From contig JACONG010000007.1 in assembly GCA_014323865.1 (NCBI GenBank), positions 1 through 59,772 on the forward strand: DNA of 59,772 bases, in the 5' to 3' direction. This document shows, in pieces, positions 8,155-18,392 of this stretch. The notes under the pieces are model-generated. The model ran no database searches, was not told the origin of the DNA, and worked only from the letters and a program-made list of their open reading frames with translations. The position numbers and the translations under genes were made by a program. Origin of the DNA: Rhodospirillales bacterium (GTDB taxonomy: Bacteria > Pseudomonadota > Alphaproteobacteria > SP197). Every line of letters starts with the position of its first letter. Positions within the stretch are counted from its first letter, which is position 1.

Positions 8155-9286
8155 GGAAAGTCCGATCTTGGTCGGAGGGACAAGAGGACGGCCGTCAGGG
8201 CGAGAACGGTTGCGGTGTTACCGGGATGGACTGGTGTGCCAGTCGTAACAAGCGGCTTGCCGATGCGGTCGTCAATGACCAGCGCCCGGCCTAAAGGCCA
8301 GGTCGGGTGCAGCACAGGTCGCTGCAGTCAGACGATGCCGATGAACATGCGCGCCCCTATAAGGGGAATGTCGGACCGGAGCAACGCTACGCCGCGAGAT
8401 CGTGGGCGCCCGGCTGGCCAAGATGTGACCGATCGACCATCACGAGCCGGCCCAAGTTTGGTTGCATCGTGATCGCTGGAAGGTTCTGGAGGATTCTGTG
8501 ACGGGACAAGAACGATGCCGACCCCTGGTGGGCTGCCGATGTCGCCGCCACGATCGGCTCTTACAACGCTGTCGTGAAGGTTGCGGATGCTGCTGGCATT
8601 GAGCTGGAGCCGGCGACGGCCGAGATGACCGTCGACATCCGTGCCGATCTGGGGCTCGTCGATGCCAAAGAGTGATCTCTGCGAACGGCTTGAGAGCGAT
8701 GGGGCTCTGGTTGACGACTGGATCGCCTACACGTCAGGCCACAAGGGGAAGAGCGCTGCCTACGAACGGATGGAGTTGCTCGTCCGCGAGCAGTCCTGGG
8801 TCGCGCTGGGGCCATCTGCGCAACCGCCGAACGCACAGACGATGTGCGCCTTCTTGCCAGTCTTGACGTCGGGCCTCTTGAAGACCTGCTCAATCATCAT
8901 GGAATCGACCTGATCGACTGCATCGAACAACTTGCGTGTTGCGATCGGCAGTTTTGTCAGACTCTTAACGGTGTCTGGCGCAATGGCATCAACGAGGCGG
9001 TTTGAGCCCGAATCATAGTGTTTCGAAAGCCGCCGGACCGAGTGCGGACCCATGGTTCGCATGAACAACCATATGGCCCCGCGCATCGCTAGTGGCCTCG
9101 CCGAACGCGCCCCCTATGCCTCCTGACCTCACTTGATTGTGCCATCAATGACTGAGCCTTCCATCTAACCTGTCACCCCGGACAAGGGCCGTAGGCCCAC
9201 CGATCCGGGAGCCTGGGCCACACCGATGTCTCGTAACGGGATCGCGGCTCTCTCGTTGGTCGGCCGGGATGCACTCAGGAATTGGT
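8155..9286. other. Gene-poor, eroded 1.1 kb stretch
   Basis: No intact gene is convincing here. A rightward coding-like fragment occupies 8502-8675 (reading PWWAADVAATIGSYNAVVKV and ending at TGA). An overlapping rightward frame from 8662 begins MPKSDLCERLESDGALVDDW and loses plausible protein character after about 50 residues. A leftward frame at about 8830-9086 contains NRLVDAIAPDTVKSLTKLP. I recognise none of these families. A hairpin (CCCGG...GGGCC gta GGCCC...CCGGG) at 9177-9209 lies about 80 bases beyond the MttB stop and may terminate that operon. The mixture suggests several truncated genes. Confidence 0.4.
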
Positions 9287-10870
9287 TCACACTGCCGGGC
9301 GCATGGTGTCGCGCGGCAGCACGATGTTGAAGGCATCGCGTATGGCCTGGTCGACCTCTTCCGTAATGTGCGCGGGGAAGTGCTCCGACAGAAGCGCCTT
9401 CTTGCGACTGATGGCGTTCTCGATCAGGTCGGGCTTGTCCTTCTCGAGCCACTCCTTGGGACTGCTGCGGTCGCCGAGCGTCGGATAGACGTACTCGGTC
9501 TGCATCAGGCTCAGCGTCTGGCCTGCGCCGAGGTAGTGGCCGGGGCCACCCATGCAGACCTCCTTCATGGTCTCAAGCGCCATGGTGTCGTCGCTGACCT
9601 CAATGCCGCGCACACAGCGCATACAGGCTGCGATCACGTCGTTGTCGACGAAGAGTGCTTCAAGGCAGTGGCTTAGCAACGAGGCGTGCATGCCGACGCT
9701 CTCGTAGATCATGTTAAGACCCGAGAGACCGGCCATGACGTTCGCCATGCCGCGCTCGAACCCGGCCTGCATGTCCATCTCCTTGGAATCGGACATCGCG
9801 CAGGCCGATCCGCCGGGCAGGTCGTAGTAGCGCGCCATCTGGCCGCAGGCCGCCGTCAGCAGGCCCTGTTCAGGCGAGCCGCCCGACATTGCACCGGTGC
9901 GCAGGTCGGAGACGAAGGGCCAGGTCCCGAAGATCGCGGGATGCCCGGGTGCCATGGCGTTGACGTAAACCACGCCCGCGAGACACTCGGCAACCGCCTG
10001 GACAACCGCGCCGGCGAGCGGGGCAGGAGCCGTTGCACCCGCCTGGCCTGCCGACAGCAGCAGGATCGGCATGCCGCCCCGAATCAGGGTCTCCATCACC
10101 AGGCAGCTTTCGGTCGCGAACTTCATCGGCGGCACGACGAAGCAGTTCGAGTTCGAGACGAAGGGCCGTTCGCGCCAGGCTTTCTCGGAGCCCGCCACCA
10201 TGTGGAGCATCTCGAGCCCCCGGGCCGCGTTCTTCCACTCGGTGAACGAGGTGCCGACATGCTTGGTTGTGCCCGATACGCAGGCGTAGAGCGTGTTGAG
10301 GTCCATGTCGGTGGGATCAGGCGTATCGCGCGGGGTTAGCGTGCGCTGGAAGAAGTGGATGTTGTCGAGGCTGTCGACCACACGGGCAGAGTTATAGAGG
10401 TCCTCGACCGTCGGTTCGCGGTTCTCGCGGGTTTCGGGATCGTAGACGAACACCGCCGCGCCGGCCGATCCGAAGTGGACGCGGTAGCCGCCGGGCTGGA
10501 TGTCGTACTGCGGGTCCTGGCCGTGCAGCGTGATGTCACGTGCGGCCTTGGCCACCATGTCCTCAACCAGCGCGTGAGGGAATCGGATGCGGCCGTCGGC
10601 GCCCTGTATGGCACCCGCACCCGTCAGGATCTCGACGCCGCTGTCGGGTGCGTCGGCTAGGCCGACCTCCTCGAGCGCCTGGAGCGCCGTGGCGTGGATC
10701 TTGTCTTGGTCGATGGCGGCCAGCGGCTTGTACCAGCCGCCTTCCATACCCGGACGCACAGGCCGCATGTTCTCCGGCAACGGTGCGGCACGGGCCGCCT
10801 TGCGGGCGGCGCGGCCCCCAGGACGGCGGCTGCGGGGGACGCTATTGTCGGAAACGCTGGTGTCGGTCAT
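9287..10870 (-). CDS. MttB-family (non-pyrrolysine) methyltransferase
   Basis: A 527-residue member of the trimethylamine methyltransferase MttB superfamily (COG5598), which moves a methyl group from a quaternary or tertiary amine to a corrinoid or another acceptor. The central TIM-barrel region shows NSNCFVVPPMKFA, PGHPAIFGTWPF, GLSGLNMIYESVGMHASLLS and the C-terminal GGPGHYLGAGQTL. No in-frame amber codon is present, so it belongs to the pyrrolysine-free subgroup that includes glycine betaine methyltransferase MtgB. The first 30 residues are basic and low-complexity. It is the last gene of an operon with two FAD/GcvT demethylases. No corrinoid protein is encoded in the window, so the methyl acceptor is open. 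Confidence 0.85.
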   Translation of the reverse strand: MTDTSVSDNSVPRSRRPGGRAARKAARAAPLPENMRPVRPGMEGGWYKPLAAIDQDKIHATALQALEEVGLADAPDSGVEILTGAGAIQGADGRIRFPHALVEDMVAKAARDITLHGQDPQYDIQPGGYRVHFGSAGAAVFVYDPETRENREPTVEDLYNSARVVDSLDNIHFFQRTLTPRDTPDPTDMDLNTLYACVSGTTKHVGTSFTEWKNAARGLEMLHMVAGSEKAWRERPFVSNSNCFVVPPMKFATESCLVMETLIRGGMPILLLSAGQAGATAPAPLAGAVVQAVAECLAGVVYVNAMAPGHPAIFGTWPFVSDLRTGAMSGGSPEQGLLTAACGQMARYYDLPGGSACAMSDSKEMDMQAGFERGMANVMAGLSGLNMIYESVGMHASLLSHCLEALFVDNDVIAACMRCVRGIEVSDDTMALETMKEVCMGGPGHYLGAGQTLSLMQTEYVYPTLGDRSSPKEWLEKDKPDLIENAISRKKALLSEHFPAHITEEVDQAIRDAFNIVLPRDTMRPAV

Positions 10871-10914
10871 GGTCTGTTTCCTTCCGATCTGACCGTGTCA
10901 ACGAAACTCAAAAA

Positions 10915-13368
10915 CTACATCCGGACTCGTTCAGCCTTGGGATCATACATCGGCTTGAGCGAAGCTTCCGCAGCCATGCGCACGCCGGCGATTTCGACCT
11001 CCCAGGACGAGCTGGTGATGTCTTCGTCCTTCTCGCCGGGTTCGACCGGGACATAACCCATGCCGATCGCGCCGCCGAGGAAGTGGCCGTAGTTGCCCGA
11101 GGTCAGATGGCTGACGATCTTGCCGTCCCTGACCAGGGGCTCGTTGTGATAGACGAGTGGCTCCGGGTCCTTGAGCTTGAACTGCACCATGCGGCGCTTC
11201 AGGCCTTCTTCCTTCTTCCGCATCACGGCGTCGCGGCCGATGAAGTCCGGCTTCTGCACGCGCACGGCGAAGCCCAAGCCTGCCTCAAGGACGTGATCCT
11301 CGTCGGTGATGTCGTGGCCGAAGTGACGAAAGGCTTTCTCGATCCGGCAGCTGTCGAGCACGTGCAGACCGGCGAGCTTGAGGCCGTGGGCGGCACCGGC
11401 TTCCTCGAGCACCTCGAAAACATGGGCCGTCAGGTCGGTGCTGGGGTAGAGCTCCCAGCCGAGTTCGCCGACGTAGCTCACGCGATGGGCGCGACAGACG
11501 CCATAGCCAATCTCGATCTCGCGCATGGTCCCGAAGGGGTGCTCCTCGTTGGAAAGGTCGGCGGGCGAGGTGGCGCTGAGCACGTCTCGCGCCTTGGGAC
11601 CCATCAGACAGAGCACGGATTCGGCGGCCGTCACGTCGGTATAGACGATATGGGCGTCGTCCGGCGTGTGGCGCTTGAGCCAGACCATGTCGCGCACCAG
11701 CGAGGCACCGGGCACCACGATCAGGTATTCGGTCTCCGAAAGCCGGGTAACCGTGCAGTCACTCTCAATGCCGCCCCGACTGTTGAGGAACTGGGTGTAG
11801 ATCAGCTTGCCCGCCTCGACATCTACGTCGTTGGCGCAGATCCGGTTGAGCACGGATGTGGCGTCGCGGCCCTCCGCTCGGATCTTGCCGAACGACGTCA
11901 TGTCGAACAGGCCGACGCCTTCGCGCACGGCCATGTGTTCCTGGGCGGCGTACTCGAACCAGTTCTGGCGCTTCCAGGAGTACTCGTACTTCGCCTCGAC
12001 TCCCTCGGGCGCGAACCAGTTGGCACGCTCCCAGCCGGCGGTGACACCGAAGCAAGCACCACGCGCCTTGAGATGCTCGTGGAGCGGCGAACGGCGCACG
12101 CCACGCGCCGTCTCAGGCTGGCGGTAGGGGAAGTGGTCGGCATACAGCAGGCCGAGCGACTCGCTGACCCGCTCCTTGAGATAGTGCCGGCTCTTCTGGA
12201 ACGGCTGGACCCGGCGGATGTCGATGTTCCACAGGTCGAACGGCGGCTCGCCGTCGTTCATCCACTGGGCCAGCGCCATGCCTGCGCCGCCCGACGATAC
12301 GATGCCGATCGAGTTGTACCCGCATGCCATGAAGTAGTTCTGCAGCTCCGGCGCCTCACCCAGGTAGTAGCTGTCGTCAGGCGTGAAGCTCTCGGGTCCG
12401 TTGAACCAGGTGCGGATGCCCGCTTCACCCAGCATCGGCATGCGGTTGATGGCCTTTTCCAGCACCGGCATGAAGTGCTCAATGTCCTCGGGCAGCTGGT
12501 CGAAGCAGAAGTCCTCAGCGATACCGTTCATGCCCCAGGGCTTGGCGTTGGGCTCGAAGGCGCCGAGCATCATCTTGCCCGCGTCCTCCTTGTAGTAGGC
12601 CCATTCCTCGGGTACGCGCAGCACCGGCACTTGGCTCAGACCCTCGATCGGCTCGGTGACGATGTAGAAGTGCTCGCAGGCGTGCAGGGGGATGTTGACG
12701 CCCGACATGGCGCCGAGTTCACGCGCCCACATGCCAGCGCAGTTGACCACAAACTCGCTCTCGATCGTGCCTTCGGTGCCGTCGTCGCCCTTCCACGCGA
12801 CTCCGGTCACCTTCTTGCCGTCGTCGTGCACGGCCGTGACCTTCACATTCTCGACGATCTTCACGCCATTCTGGCGCGCACCCTTGGCGAGCGCCTGGGC
12901 GATGTTGGCGGGATCGCACTGGCCGTCGAGCGGCAGATGGACGGCGCCGACAAGATCGTCGGTGTTGAGGTGCGGGTAGAGTTCCTTGACCTCGGAAGCG
13001 GTGACCTCGTTGACGTCGACACCGAAGGCGCGGGCCAGAGAGGCGGTGCGGTAGATCTCCTCCTTGCGCTCCTCGGAGAGCGCCACGGTGATCGAGCCGT
13101 TCTGCTTCATGCCCGTGGCGATGCCGGTCTCTTCCTCGAGCCTGGTGTAGAGATCGGCCGAGTACTTCGCGAGTCGGGTCATGTTCTGGCCGTTGCGCAG
13201 CTGGCCGACGAGACCGGCGGCATGCCAAGTGGTGCCACAGGTGAGCTGCTTGCGTTCGAGCAGGATCACGTCGGTCCAGCCGAGCTTGGCCAGGTGATAG
13301 GCGACCGAGGCGCCGGAGACACCGCCGCCGATGATGACCGCGCGGGCCTTGCTTGCAATCTTGGGCAT
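10915..13368 (-). CDS. FAD-dependent dimethylglycine/sarcosine dehydrogenase-type protein with GcvT domain (copy 2)
   Basis: An 817-residue two-domain demethylase. Residues 8-400 form the DAO-type FAD domain ([17 protein letters not shown]) with His49 in TTWHAAG, the residue that covalently binds FAD in dimethylglycine and sarcosine dehydrogenases. Residues about 430-810 form an aminomethyltransferase (GcvT) domain with [10 protein letters not shown] and a C-terminal beta-barrel ([20 protein letters not shown]), expected to pass the methyl carbon to tetrahydrofolate. I chose the ATG at 13368, which lies 4 bases after the stop of the upstream paralogue, although the frame is open further up. 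It is co-transcribed with that paralogue and MttB. Likely substrates are dimethylglycine, sarcosine or related N-methyl amines. Confidence 0.88.
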   Translation of the reverse strand: MPKIASKARAVIIGGGVSGASVAYHLAKLGWTDVILLERKQLTCGTTWHAAGLVGQLRNGQNMTRLAKYSADLYTRLEEETGIATGMKQNGSITVALSEERKEEIYRTASLARAFGVDVNEVTASEVKELYPHLNTDDLVGAVHLPLDGQCDPANIAQALAKGARQNGVKIVENVKVTAVHDDGKKVTGVAWKGDDGTEGTIESEFVVNCAGMWARELGAMSGVNIPLHACEHFYIVTEPIEGLSQVPVLRVPEEWAYYKEDAGKMMLGAFEPNAKPWGMNGIAEDFCFDQLPEDIEHFMPVLEKAINRMPMLGEAGIRTWFNGPESFTPDDSYYLGEAPELQNYFMACGYNSIGIVSSGGAGMALAQWMNDGEPPFDLWNIDIRRVQPFQKSRHYLKERVSESLGLLYADHFPYRQPETARGVRRSPLHEHLKARGACFGVTAGWERANWFAPEGVEAKYEYSWKRQNWFEYAAQEHMAVREGVGLFDMTSFGKIRAEGRDATSVLNRICANDVDVEAGKLIYTQFLNSRGGIESDCTVTRLSETEYLIVVPGASLVRDMVWLKRHTPDDAHIVYTDVTAAESVLCLMGPKARDVLSATSPADLSNEEHPFGTMREIEIGYGVCRAHRVSYVGELGWELYPSTDLTAHVFEVLEEAGAAHGLKLAGLHVLDSCRIEKAFRHFGHDITDEDHVLEAGLGFAVRVQKPDFIGRDAVMRKKEEGLKRRMVQFKLKDPEPLVYHNEPLVRDGKIVSHLTSGNYGHFLGGAIGMGYVPVEPGEKDEDITSSSWEVEIAGVRMAAEASLKPMYDPKAERVRM

Positions 13369-13372
13369 CGGT

Positions 13373-15820
13373 CTAGCTCCGGAGGCTTTCGTTGTCGGGG
13401 TCGAACAGCGGTTGGTCTGGCTGTACGGTTGCCGGGTAGCGCTCGCCATACATCTCAATCTCGAGCTCCGTGCCCGGCTCGGCCAAGTCGGCGCGCACCA
13501 TGCCGAGCGCGATCGACTTGTCGATCCGGTGGCCCCATCCGCCCGAGGTGGTCTCGCCGACCATGTCCTCGCCCTTCCACACCGTCGACATGTAGGGCGC
13601 GTCGTAGTCGCCGGCTTCGACGATCATGGTGGCGAAGCGCTTCTTCACACCCTGCTGGCGTTCGTTCTCCAGCGCCGCCTTGCCCTTGAAGCTCTCTTTA
13701 TCCCACTTCACGAAACGCTCCAGGCCGCCCTGCAGGATCGTGTAGTCGGTCGAGAGATCGCCTTTCCAGGAGCGGTAACCTTTCTCAAGTCGCAGGCTGT
13801 TCAGCGCGAACATACCGAACGGCTTGAGGCCGTGGTTCTTGCCGGCCTCTATCAGTGCGCCATAGACCTTCGACGTATCGGCTGACTGACTGTGGATCTC
13901 CCAGCCCAGTGCACCAGCATAGGAGACACGCAGAAGCAGCACCTCGCAGCCCGCGATGGTCGCATTCTGCCAGGTCAGCCACGGCATTGAGACATCAGCG
14001 TCGCTGATCTCTGCGAAGAGTGCGCGAGCGTTCGGGCCCGAGACGATCTGTGTGCAGCGCTGGCCGGTCTGGTTCTCCAGCGTGATACCGGAGCTCTCCG
14101 GAATGTGCCGCTCGAGCCAGTCGCGGTCGTGCCACTGGGCGGCACCCGCACTGATCAGGTACATCTCGTCCTCGCCCAAGCGAATGATCGAGAGCTCGGT
14201 GATGATCCGGCCCGCGTCGTCGGCGAAGTAGCCAAGACCGATACGGCCGATCTTCGGAATGCCGCCGGTGATCATGCCGCGCAGCCAGTCCTTGGCACCC
14301 TCACCCTTGAGGTGGAACCAGGAGAAGCCGGGCAGGTCGAGCACGCCAACAGCGTCCCGCACGGCGAGGCACTCCTCGCGGATGCGCTGGTACCAGGGGC
14401 CTGCGCGGCTCCAGGTCTGGGTCGACTCTTCACTGATGTCGTCGCCATCCTGCGCGAACCAGTTGGCGCGCTCCCAGCCGCTGTAGGCGCCCATCTGACC
14501 GCCCATGCCTGTGATCTGGTCGTGGACCGGCGAGACCCGCTTGTCGCGGCCGGCGGGCCATGCATGTGCGGGGAAGTGCATGGCGTATTCGTGGCTGTAG
14601 ACCTCCATCGCCTTGGCGATCGCGTGGTTGCGGTCGGCGTAGTCGGTGAAGCGGCGGGGGTCGCACGACCACATGTCCCACTCGGTCGCACCTTCGATGA
14701 CCCATTCGGCCAGTACCTTGCCCGCACCGCCGGCCTGGGCGATGCCGAAGGTGAAGACGCAGGCCTCGAAGGCGTCGGGCACGCCGGGCATCGGGCCGAT
14801 CAGCGGATTACCGTCGGGCGCATAGGGAATCGGGCCGTTGATCACCCGGCTCACGCCGCCGGTCGCGAGCAGTGGCACACGGGCCATGGCGTCTTCGATG
14901 TACCACTCCAGCCGCTCCAGATCGTCGGGATAGAGCTGGAACGAGAAGTCGTCGGGCATGGGATCGTCGCCCGTCACCCAGTGCGCCTTGCAGTTGCGCT
15001 CGTAGGGGCCGAGGTTCAGGCCGAACTTCTCCTGGCGCAGGTAGTAGCTGCTGTCGACGTCGCGCAGCAGCGGAAGCTTCTTGCCGGTCTTGGCGGAGTA
15101 GGCCTCGAGCTCGGGGATCTGTTCGGTCAGCATGTACTGGTGCGACATGGAAACACAGGGCACGTCGCGGCCGAACATCGCGCCGACCTCACCTGCGCGG
15201 TAGCCCGCGGCATTCACGACATACTGGCAGCGGACGTCGCCGTGGGGCGTTTCGATGACCCACTCGCCGCCGTCGCGGCGTACGCCCGAAACCGGGCAGA
15301 AGCGCACGATCTTCGCACCAAGGTCGCGGGCGCCCTTGGCCAGCGCCTGCGTGAGCTGCGCGGGATCGATGTCGCCGTCGTAGGGGTCATACAGCCCGCC
15401 TTCGAGGTCGTGGGTCTTCAGGAATGGACAGAGCTCCATGAGCTCATCGTTCGTGCACATCTTCACGTTCATGTTCTGGTAGCGGCCCATGCTGCAGACG
15501 CGCTCGAACTCGAGCATGCGGTTCCGGGAATGCGCCAGCCGGATCGAGCCGGTGACGTGATAGTTCATCGGATAGTCGACCGCGTCGGCCAGACCGCGGT
15601 AGAGCTCGGTCGAATAGCGCTGCATGTTCATGACCGACCAGCTCGCCGAGAAGGTCGGGACATTGCCGGCGGCGTGCCATGTCGAACCCGAGGTCAGCTC
15701 GTTCTTTTCGAGCAGCAGGCAATCGGTCCAGCCTGCCTTGGCGAGGTGGTAGAGGCTGGAGGCGCCTACCGCGCCGCCGCCGATGATCACGACCCGTGCC
15801 GTGCTGGGGAGATCAACCAT
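13373..15820 (-). CDS. FAD-dependent dimethylglycine/sarcosine dehydrogenase-type protein with GcvT domain (copy 1)
   Basis: An 815-residue paralogue of the following gene with the same order of domains: Rossmann FAD site [17 protein letters not shown], probable covalent-FAD His49 in STWHAAG, then a GcvT domain with [14 protein letters not shown] and a C-terminal [19 protein letters not shown]. Sequence divergence between the copies is large, which suggests different N-methyl substrates rather than a recent duplication. The start at 15820 has a near-perfect ribosome binding site (AAGGAGG). The XRE-cupin regulator ends 25 bases upstream, so the regulator is probably first in the operon. Electrons would pass to an ETF-type acceptor, which is not encoded here. 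Confidence 0.88.
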   Translation of the reverse strand: MVDLPSTARVVIIGGGAVGASSLYHLAKAGWTDCLLLEKNELTSGSTWHAAGNVPTFSASWSVMNMQRYSTELYRGLADAVDYPMNYHVTGSIRLAHSRNRMLEFERVCSMGRYQNMNVKMCTNDELMELCPFLKTHDLEGGLYDPYDGDIDPAQLTQALAKGARDLGAKIVRFCPVSGVRRDGGEWVIETPHGDVRCQYVVNAAGYRAGEVGAMFGRDVPCVSMSHQYMLTEQIPELEAYSAKTGKKLPLLRDVDSSYYLRQEKFGLNLGPYERNCKAHWVTGDDPMPDDFSFQLYPDDLERLEWYIEDAMARVPLLATGGVSRVINGPIPYAPDGNPLIGPMPGVPDAFEACVFTFGIAQAGGAGKVLAEWVIEGATEWDMWSCDPRRFTDYADRNHAIAKAMEVYSHEYAMHFPAHAWPAGRDKRVSPVHDQITGMGGQMGAYSGWERANWFAQDGDDISEESTQTWSRAGPWYQRIREECLAVRDAVGVLDLPGFSWFHLKGEGAKDWLRGMITGGIPKIGRIGLGYFADDAGRIITELSIIRLGEDEMYLISAGAAQWHDRDWLERHIPESSGITLENQTGQRCTQIVSGPNARALFAEISDADVSMPWLTWQNATIAGCEVLLLRVSYAGALGWEIHSQSADTSKVYGALIEAGKNHGLKPFGMFALNSLRLEKGYRSWKGDLSTDYTILQGGLERFVKWDKESFKGKAALENERQQGVKKRFATMIVEAGDYDAPYMSTVWKGEDMVGETTSGGWGHRIDKSIALGMVRADLAEPGTELEIEMYGERYPATVQPDQPLFDPDNESLRS

Positions 15821-15845
15821 GTCCTGTCCTCCTTCGACGCCGTCC

Positions 15846-16442
15846 CTAGTAAACAGGCGGCGAGACAATCCAGATCACAACGGCCTCATCTGCACCGGCG
15901 TTGCGCCAGCGGTAAGGCTCTTCTCGAAAACGAAAGCTGTCGCCGGCTTCGAGCCGGAACCAGGTGCCGGAAATCTCCAGGTCGAGCGTGCCGGCGATAA
16001 TGTAGCCGGCTTCCTCGGTCATGCGGGTCACCGGCTCTGCCAGCCGGGCACCCGGGGCGAAGACCGAACGCACGACCTCGTAGCTGCCGGTTAGGTCGGG
16101 CGAGAGCAGCTCCTCGACCAGGCCTTCCTCACTGTTGCCGAGCGGTCGTCGGGCGCTGGCGCGGACCACACGGCCACGTTCGTCGGCTGGTGCATCGTCG
16201 TTGTGGAAGAAAAACCCGATCGGCAGGCCGAAGAACTCCGAGGCATGGCGCAGGTCGCGGATGGCGGGTTCGTTGACGCCACGCTCGACCTGACTGAGCC
16301 AACCGACGGAACGACCGAGGGTGAGCGCCAGTTCGGCGATCGTCAGCCCGCGTGCCTTGCGCAGGGCGCGAAGCTCCGCGCCGACGCCTGGGACATCGGG
16401 TGACTCGGGCAGGGGGTGATCGGAAACAACACCAACGGCCAT
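15846..16442 (-). CDS. XRE-family transcriptional regulator with C-terminal cupin domain
   Basis: A 198-residue DNA-binding protein. Residues about 20-78 form a helix-turn-helix of the Cro/C1 type (LRALRKARGLTIAELALTLG, then VGWLSQVERGVNEP), and residues about 120-195 form a small cupin barrel (EPVTRMTEEAGYIIAGTLDL, then EAGDSFRFREEPYRWRNAG) expected to sense a small ligand. Such HTH-cupin proteins often control amine or amino-acid catabolism next door. It lies directly ahead of the two demethylases on the same strand, so it most likely controls that operon and itself. The ligand may be a betaine-derived methylamine (inference). Confidence 0.85.
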   Translation of the reverse strand: MAVGVVSDHPLPESPDVPGVGAELRALRKARGLTIAELALTLGRSVGWLSQVERGVNEPAIRDLRHASEFFGLPIGFFFHNDDAPADERGRVVRASARRPLGNSEEGLVEELLSPDLTGSYEVVRSVFAPGARLAEPVTRMTEEAGYIIAGTLDLEISGTWFRLEAGDSFRFREEPYRWRNAGADEAVVIWIVSPPVY

Positions 16443-16520
16443 AGGCGACCATCTTCGCTAAAATGAATGTTTGATCCTGATTATTCACTTTTCTGACTTT
16501 CAAGCAACAAAAATTCATCC
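16443..16520 (-). promoter_or_regulatory. Candidate promoter/operator of the methylamine demethylation operon
   Basis: An AT-rich patch sits just upstream of the regulator start, in contrast to the GC-rich surroundings. It holds an inverted repeat TGAAT (16464-16468) and ATTCA (16483-16487), with a further ATTCAT at 16513-16518. Read leftward, a weak TTGCTT / AATAAT pair with 16-base spacing could be the promoter. The assignment rests on position and base composition only. Confidence 0.3.
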
Positions 16521-16608
16521 CATATCGAGTGATTCTGTGGTGATTTCCGCCCCCGCGCCGCGCCGTGATGCTCTAGAGTACACGCGTGCCCACAACCGGT
16601 AACGTGCC

Positions 16609-16949
16609 ATGACCGCCGCTTCAGACGGCGCGCGGCGGCGTTCTGACCTCAATTTCGACGGCCGCTACAAGATCGACGTGTCCAAGGTCGACACGAGCGT
16701 CCTGTGGCGCATAACGCAGATGGCTTTCCAGAACCGCTGGCGCATGGCGATCGCGATCACCGCCGCCGTGGCGGCCGGTGTGTTCCAGCTCTTCGTGCCC
16801 CAGTTTCTCGGTCGCGCGGTCGACGAGGCGCAGGGGCTCCTGACAACGGCGGCCTCTACAGCCGGCTCTACCACATGAACTACGCCAGCTTCGACGACAT
16901 CCCCGAGGAGGAGATCGCGAAGCTCACCAAGACGGACGGCGAGACCTGA
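16609..16949 (+). pseudogene. ABC exporter (permease-ATPase fusion) with its middle deleted
   Basis: The 5' part encodes the start of an ABC exporter: a polar N-terminus, then the first membrane helix WRMAIAITAAVAAGVFQLFV and PQFLGRAVDEAQGL. Near 16840-16850 the sequence jumps to another frame that spells the extreme C-terminus of the same family (GGLYSRLYHMNYASFDDIPE) and stops at 16949. The remaining transmembrane helices and the whole nucleotide-binding domain, roughly 500 residues, are missing. A single internal deletion in an otherwise recognisable gene explains this best. Confidence 0.75.
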
Positions 16950-17032
16950 CCGGTCGCCGTCCCATCAGGTTTGCCGGCCTGACCTCGACATAGGTGTGCG
17001 TTAGACTGGCGAACGAACAAGGAGGCAGGTCG

Positions 17033-18232
17033 ATGTCTGCAGCACTCCATGATGTCGTCATCAGCGCCGACTCCCATGTCGGCGAACCCGATGCCATCAG
17101 GCCCTATTTCCCCAAGGATATGCGCGACAAGCTGCCGGAGTTCCGGCAGGGTGACGACGGCCATTTCCGCATCTATGTCGACGGTGTCGAACGCGAGGGC
17201 GCGCTCAAGAAGGCGTGCAACGAGGTCGACCTGATGAAGGAGTTCCGGCTTGACCCAGCGCTCGGAACCGACATCGATCGGCTCTATCGCGACATGGCCC
17301 TGGAGGGCGTCGATGCCTCGGTGATCTTTCCAAACATCGGACTGGCCTGCTCCCGCGGCAACGACGATGCAGCCTACTATCATGCGTGGGCGAGGGCCCA
17401 TAACGACTTCGTCTGGGATGTATTCGGCCCGGTGCACCATCGGCTGAAGCCCGCTGCGATGCTCGCGGTCGATGACATCGACGAGATGCTCAAGGAGGCG
17501 CGACGTTCCCTCGACCGCGGCTTCTGCACGCTCTTCGTGCCGGCCAATGTTCCCTGGCTGCCCTATCGCGCGAAAGAGTACGAGCCGCTCTGGGAGATGG
17601 CCGAAGAGGCGGGTATCCCGATCACCTTTCATATCTTCAGTGGCAACCTGGCATTCGACGCCGATTTCATCGATCTCGGTGCGATGAACGACGAACGCAT
17701 TGCCGCCTACCGGACGTACGTTGAGAACGACGACGAGGAATACGAACACCTCAACGCGACGGTGACCGGGATGCTGGCAGGCATGTCGCCCATCGTGGAA
17801 CTGACCGGCTCCGGCATCCTGGAGCGCCACCCGAACCTGAAGATGGTCGTCACGGAATGTGAGTGCGGTTGGCTGGCCTGGGTGCTGCACGCCATGGATC
17901 AGATGCAGCGCCAGCGTCATCTCGGCATGAAGCCCCTGAAATTAAAGCCCAGCGAATATTTTCTGCGCCAGGGTGCGATCACGATCACTGACGATCCCAT
18001 CGCGCTTCACAACGTGCCCTTCACCGGCACGGACGTCCTGCTGTGGGGCAACGACTACCCCCACGACGAGGGCTCGTTCCCCGAGAGCGCGAAGCACATC
18101 CAGACGATCCGCGACACGCTGACGCCCGAACAGGCGCATCACGTGCTCTGCGGCAATGCCGCTCGGCTCTACGGGTTCGACCTTGATCAGTTACAGGTGA
18201 CCCGCGACGAGGTCACCAGACACGCGGTATAA
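17033..18232 (+). CDS. Amidohydrolase family protein (amidohydrolase_2, ACMSD-like)
   Basis: A 399-residue TIM-barrel metal hydrolase/decarboxylase of the amidohydrolase-related family. The N-terminal metal motif reads SADSHVGEP (Asp13, His15), a mid-barrel histidine lies in PITFHIFSG, and the C-terminal metal aspartate is in LWGNDYPHDEGSFP near residue 340, followed by the typical NAARLYGFD. The ATG at 17033 has AAGGAGG eight bases upstream. Relatives act on phenolic acids and related carboxylates, including decarboxylation, but the substrate here cannot be inferred. It appears monocistronic, and a hairpin follows the stop. Confidence 0.82.
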   Translation: MSAALHDVVISADSHVGEPDAIRPYFPKDMRDKLPEFRQGDDGHFRIYVDGVEREGALKKACNEVDLMKEFRLDPALGTDIDRLYRDMALEGVDASVIFPNIGLACSRGNDDAAYYHAWARAHNDFVWDVFGPVHHRLKPAAMLAVDDIDEMLKEARRSLDRGFCTLFVPANVPWLPYRAKEYEPLWEMAEEAGIPITFHIFSGNLAFDADFIDLGAMNDERIAAYRTYVENDDEEYEHLNATVTGMLAGMSPIVELTGSGILERHPNLKMVVTECECGWLAWVLHAMDQMQRQRHLGMKPLKLKPSEYFLRQGAITITDDPIALHNVPFTGTDVLLWGNDYPHDEGSFPESAKHIQTIRDTLTPEQAHHVLCGNAARLYGFDLDQLQVTRDEVTRHAV

Positions 18233-18324
18233 GGCGACTCGCCCTACATTTCTTCCGCCATGCCACAGGTTGACCGGAACATCCATTATCCACACTCGTC
18301 AACGGTTCGTTCGGCCGTCGATGG

Positions 18325-18347
18325 ATAGCCCGGTCAAGCCGGGCTAT
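18325..18347. terminator. Hairpin between convergent genes
   Basis: ATAGCCCGG and CCGGGCTAT form a 9-bp stem around a 5-base loop. It lies between the amidohydrolase gene and the oppositely oriented WYL regulator. There is no clear U tract, so it may instead be a copy of a dispersed intergenic repeat that can stop transcription from both sides. Confidence 0.4.
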
Positions 18348-18392
18348 GACGGAGCAGGGTGCTCTTGGCCATCCGCCAGATGGCGTAGGCGC

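Noticed and set aside
9287-10870. Pyrrolysine-encoding MttB
   Set aside because: No in-frame amber codon occurs in either MttB-family gene, so both belong to the pyrrolysine-free subgroup.
10540-13689. Open rightward frame of over 1000 codons across the dehydrogenase/MttB operon
   Set aside because: Antisense shadow of the FAD/GcvT and MttB genes; the translation lacks recognisable motifs and spans the operon gene boundaries.
14105-16000. Open rightward frame of about 630 codons
   Set aside because: Antisense to the first FAD/GcvT gene and to the regulator end; no protein character.
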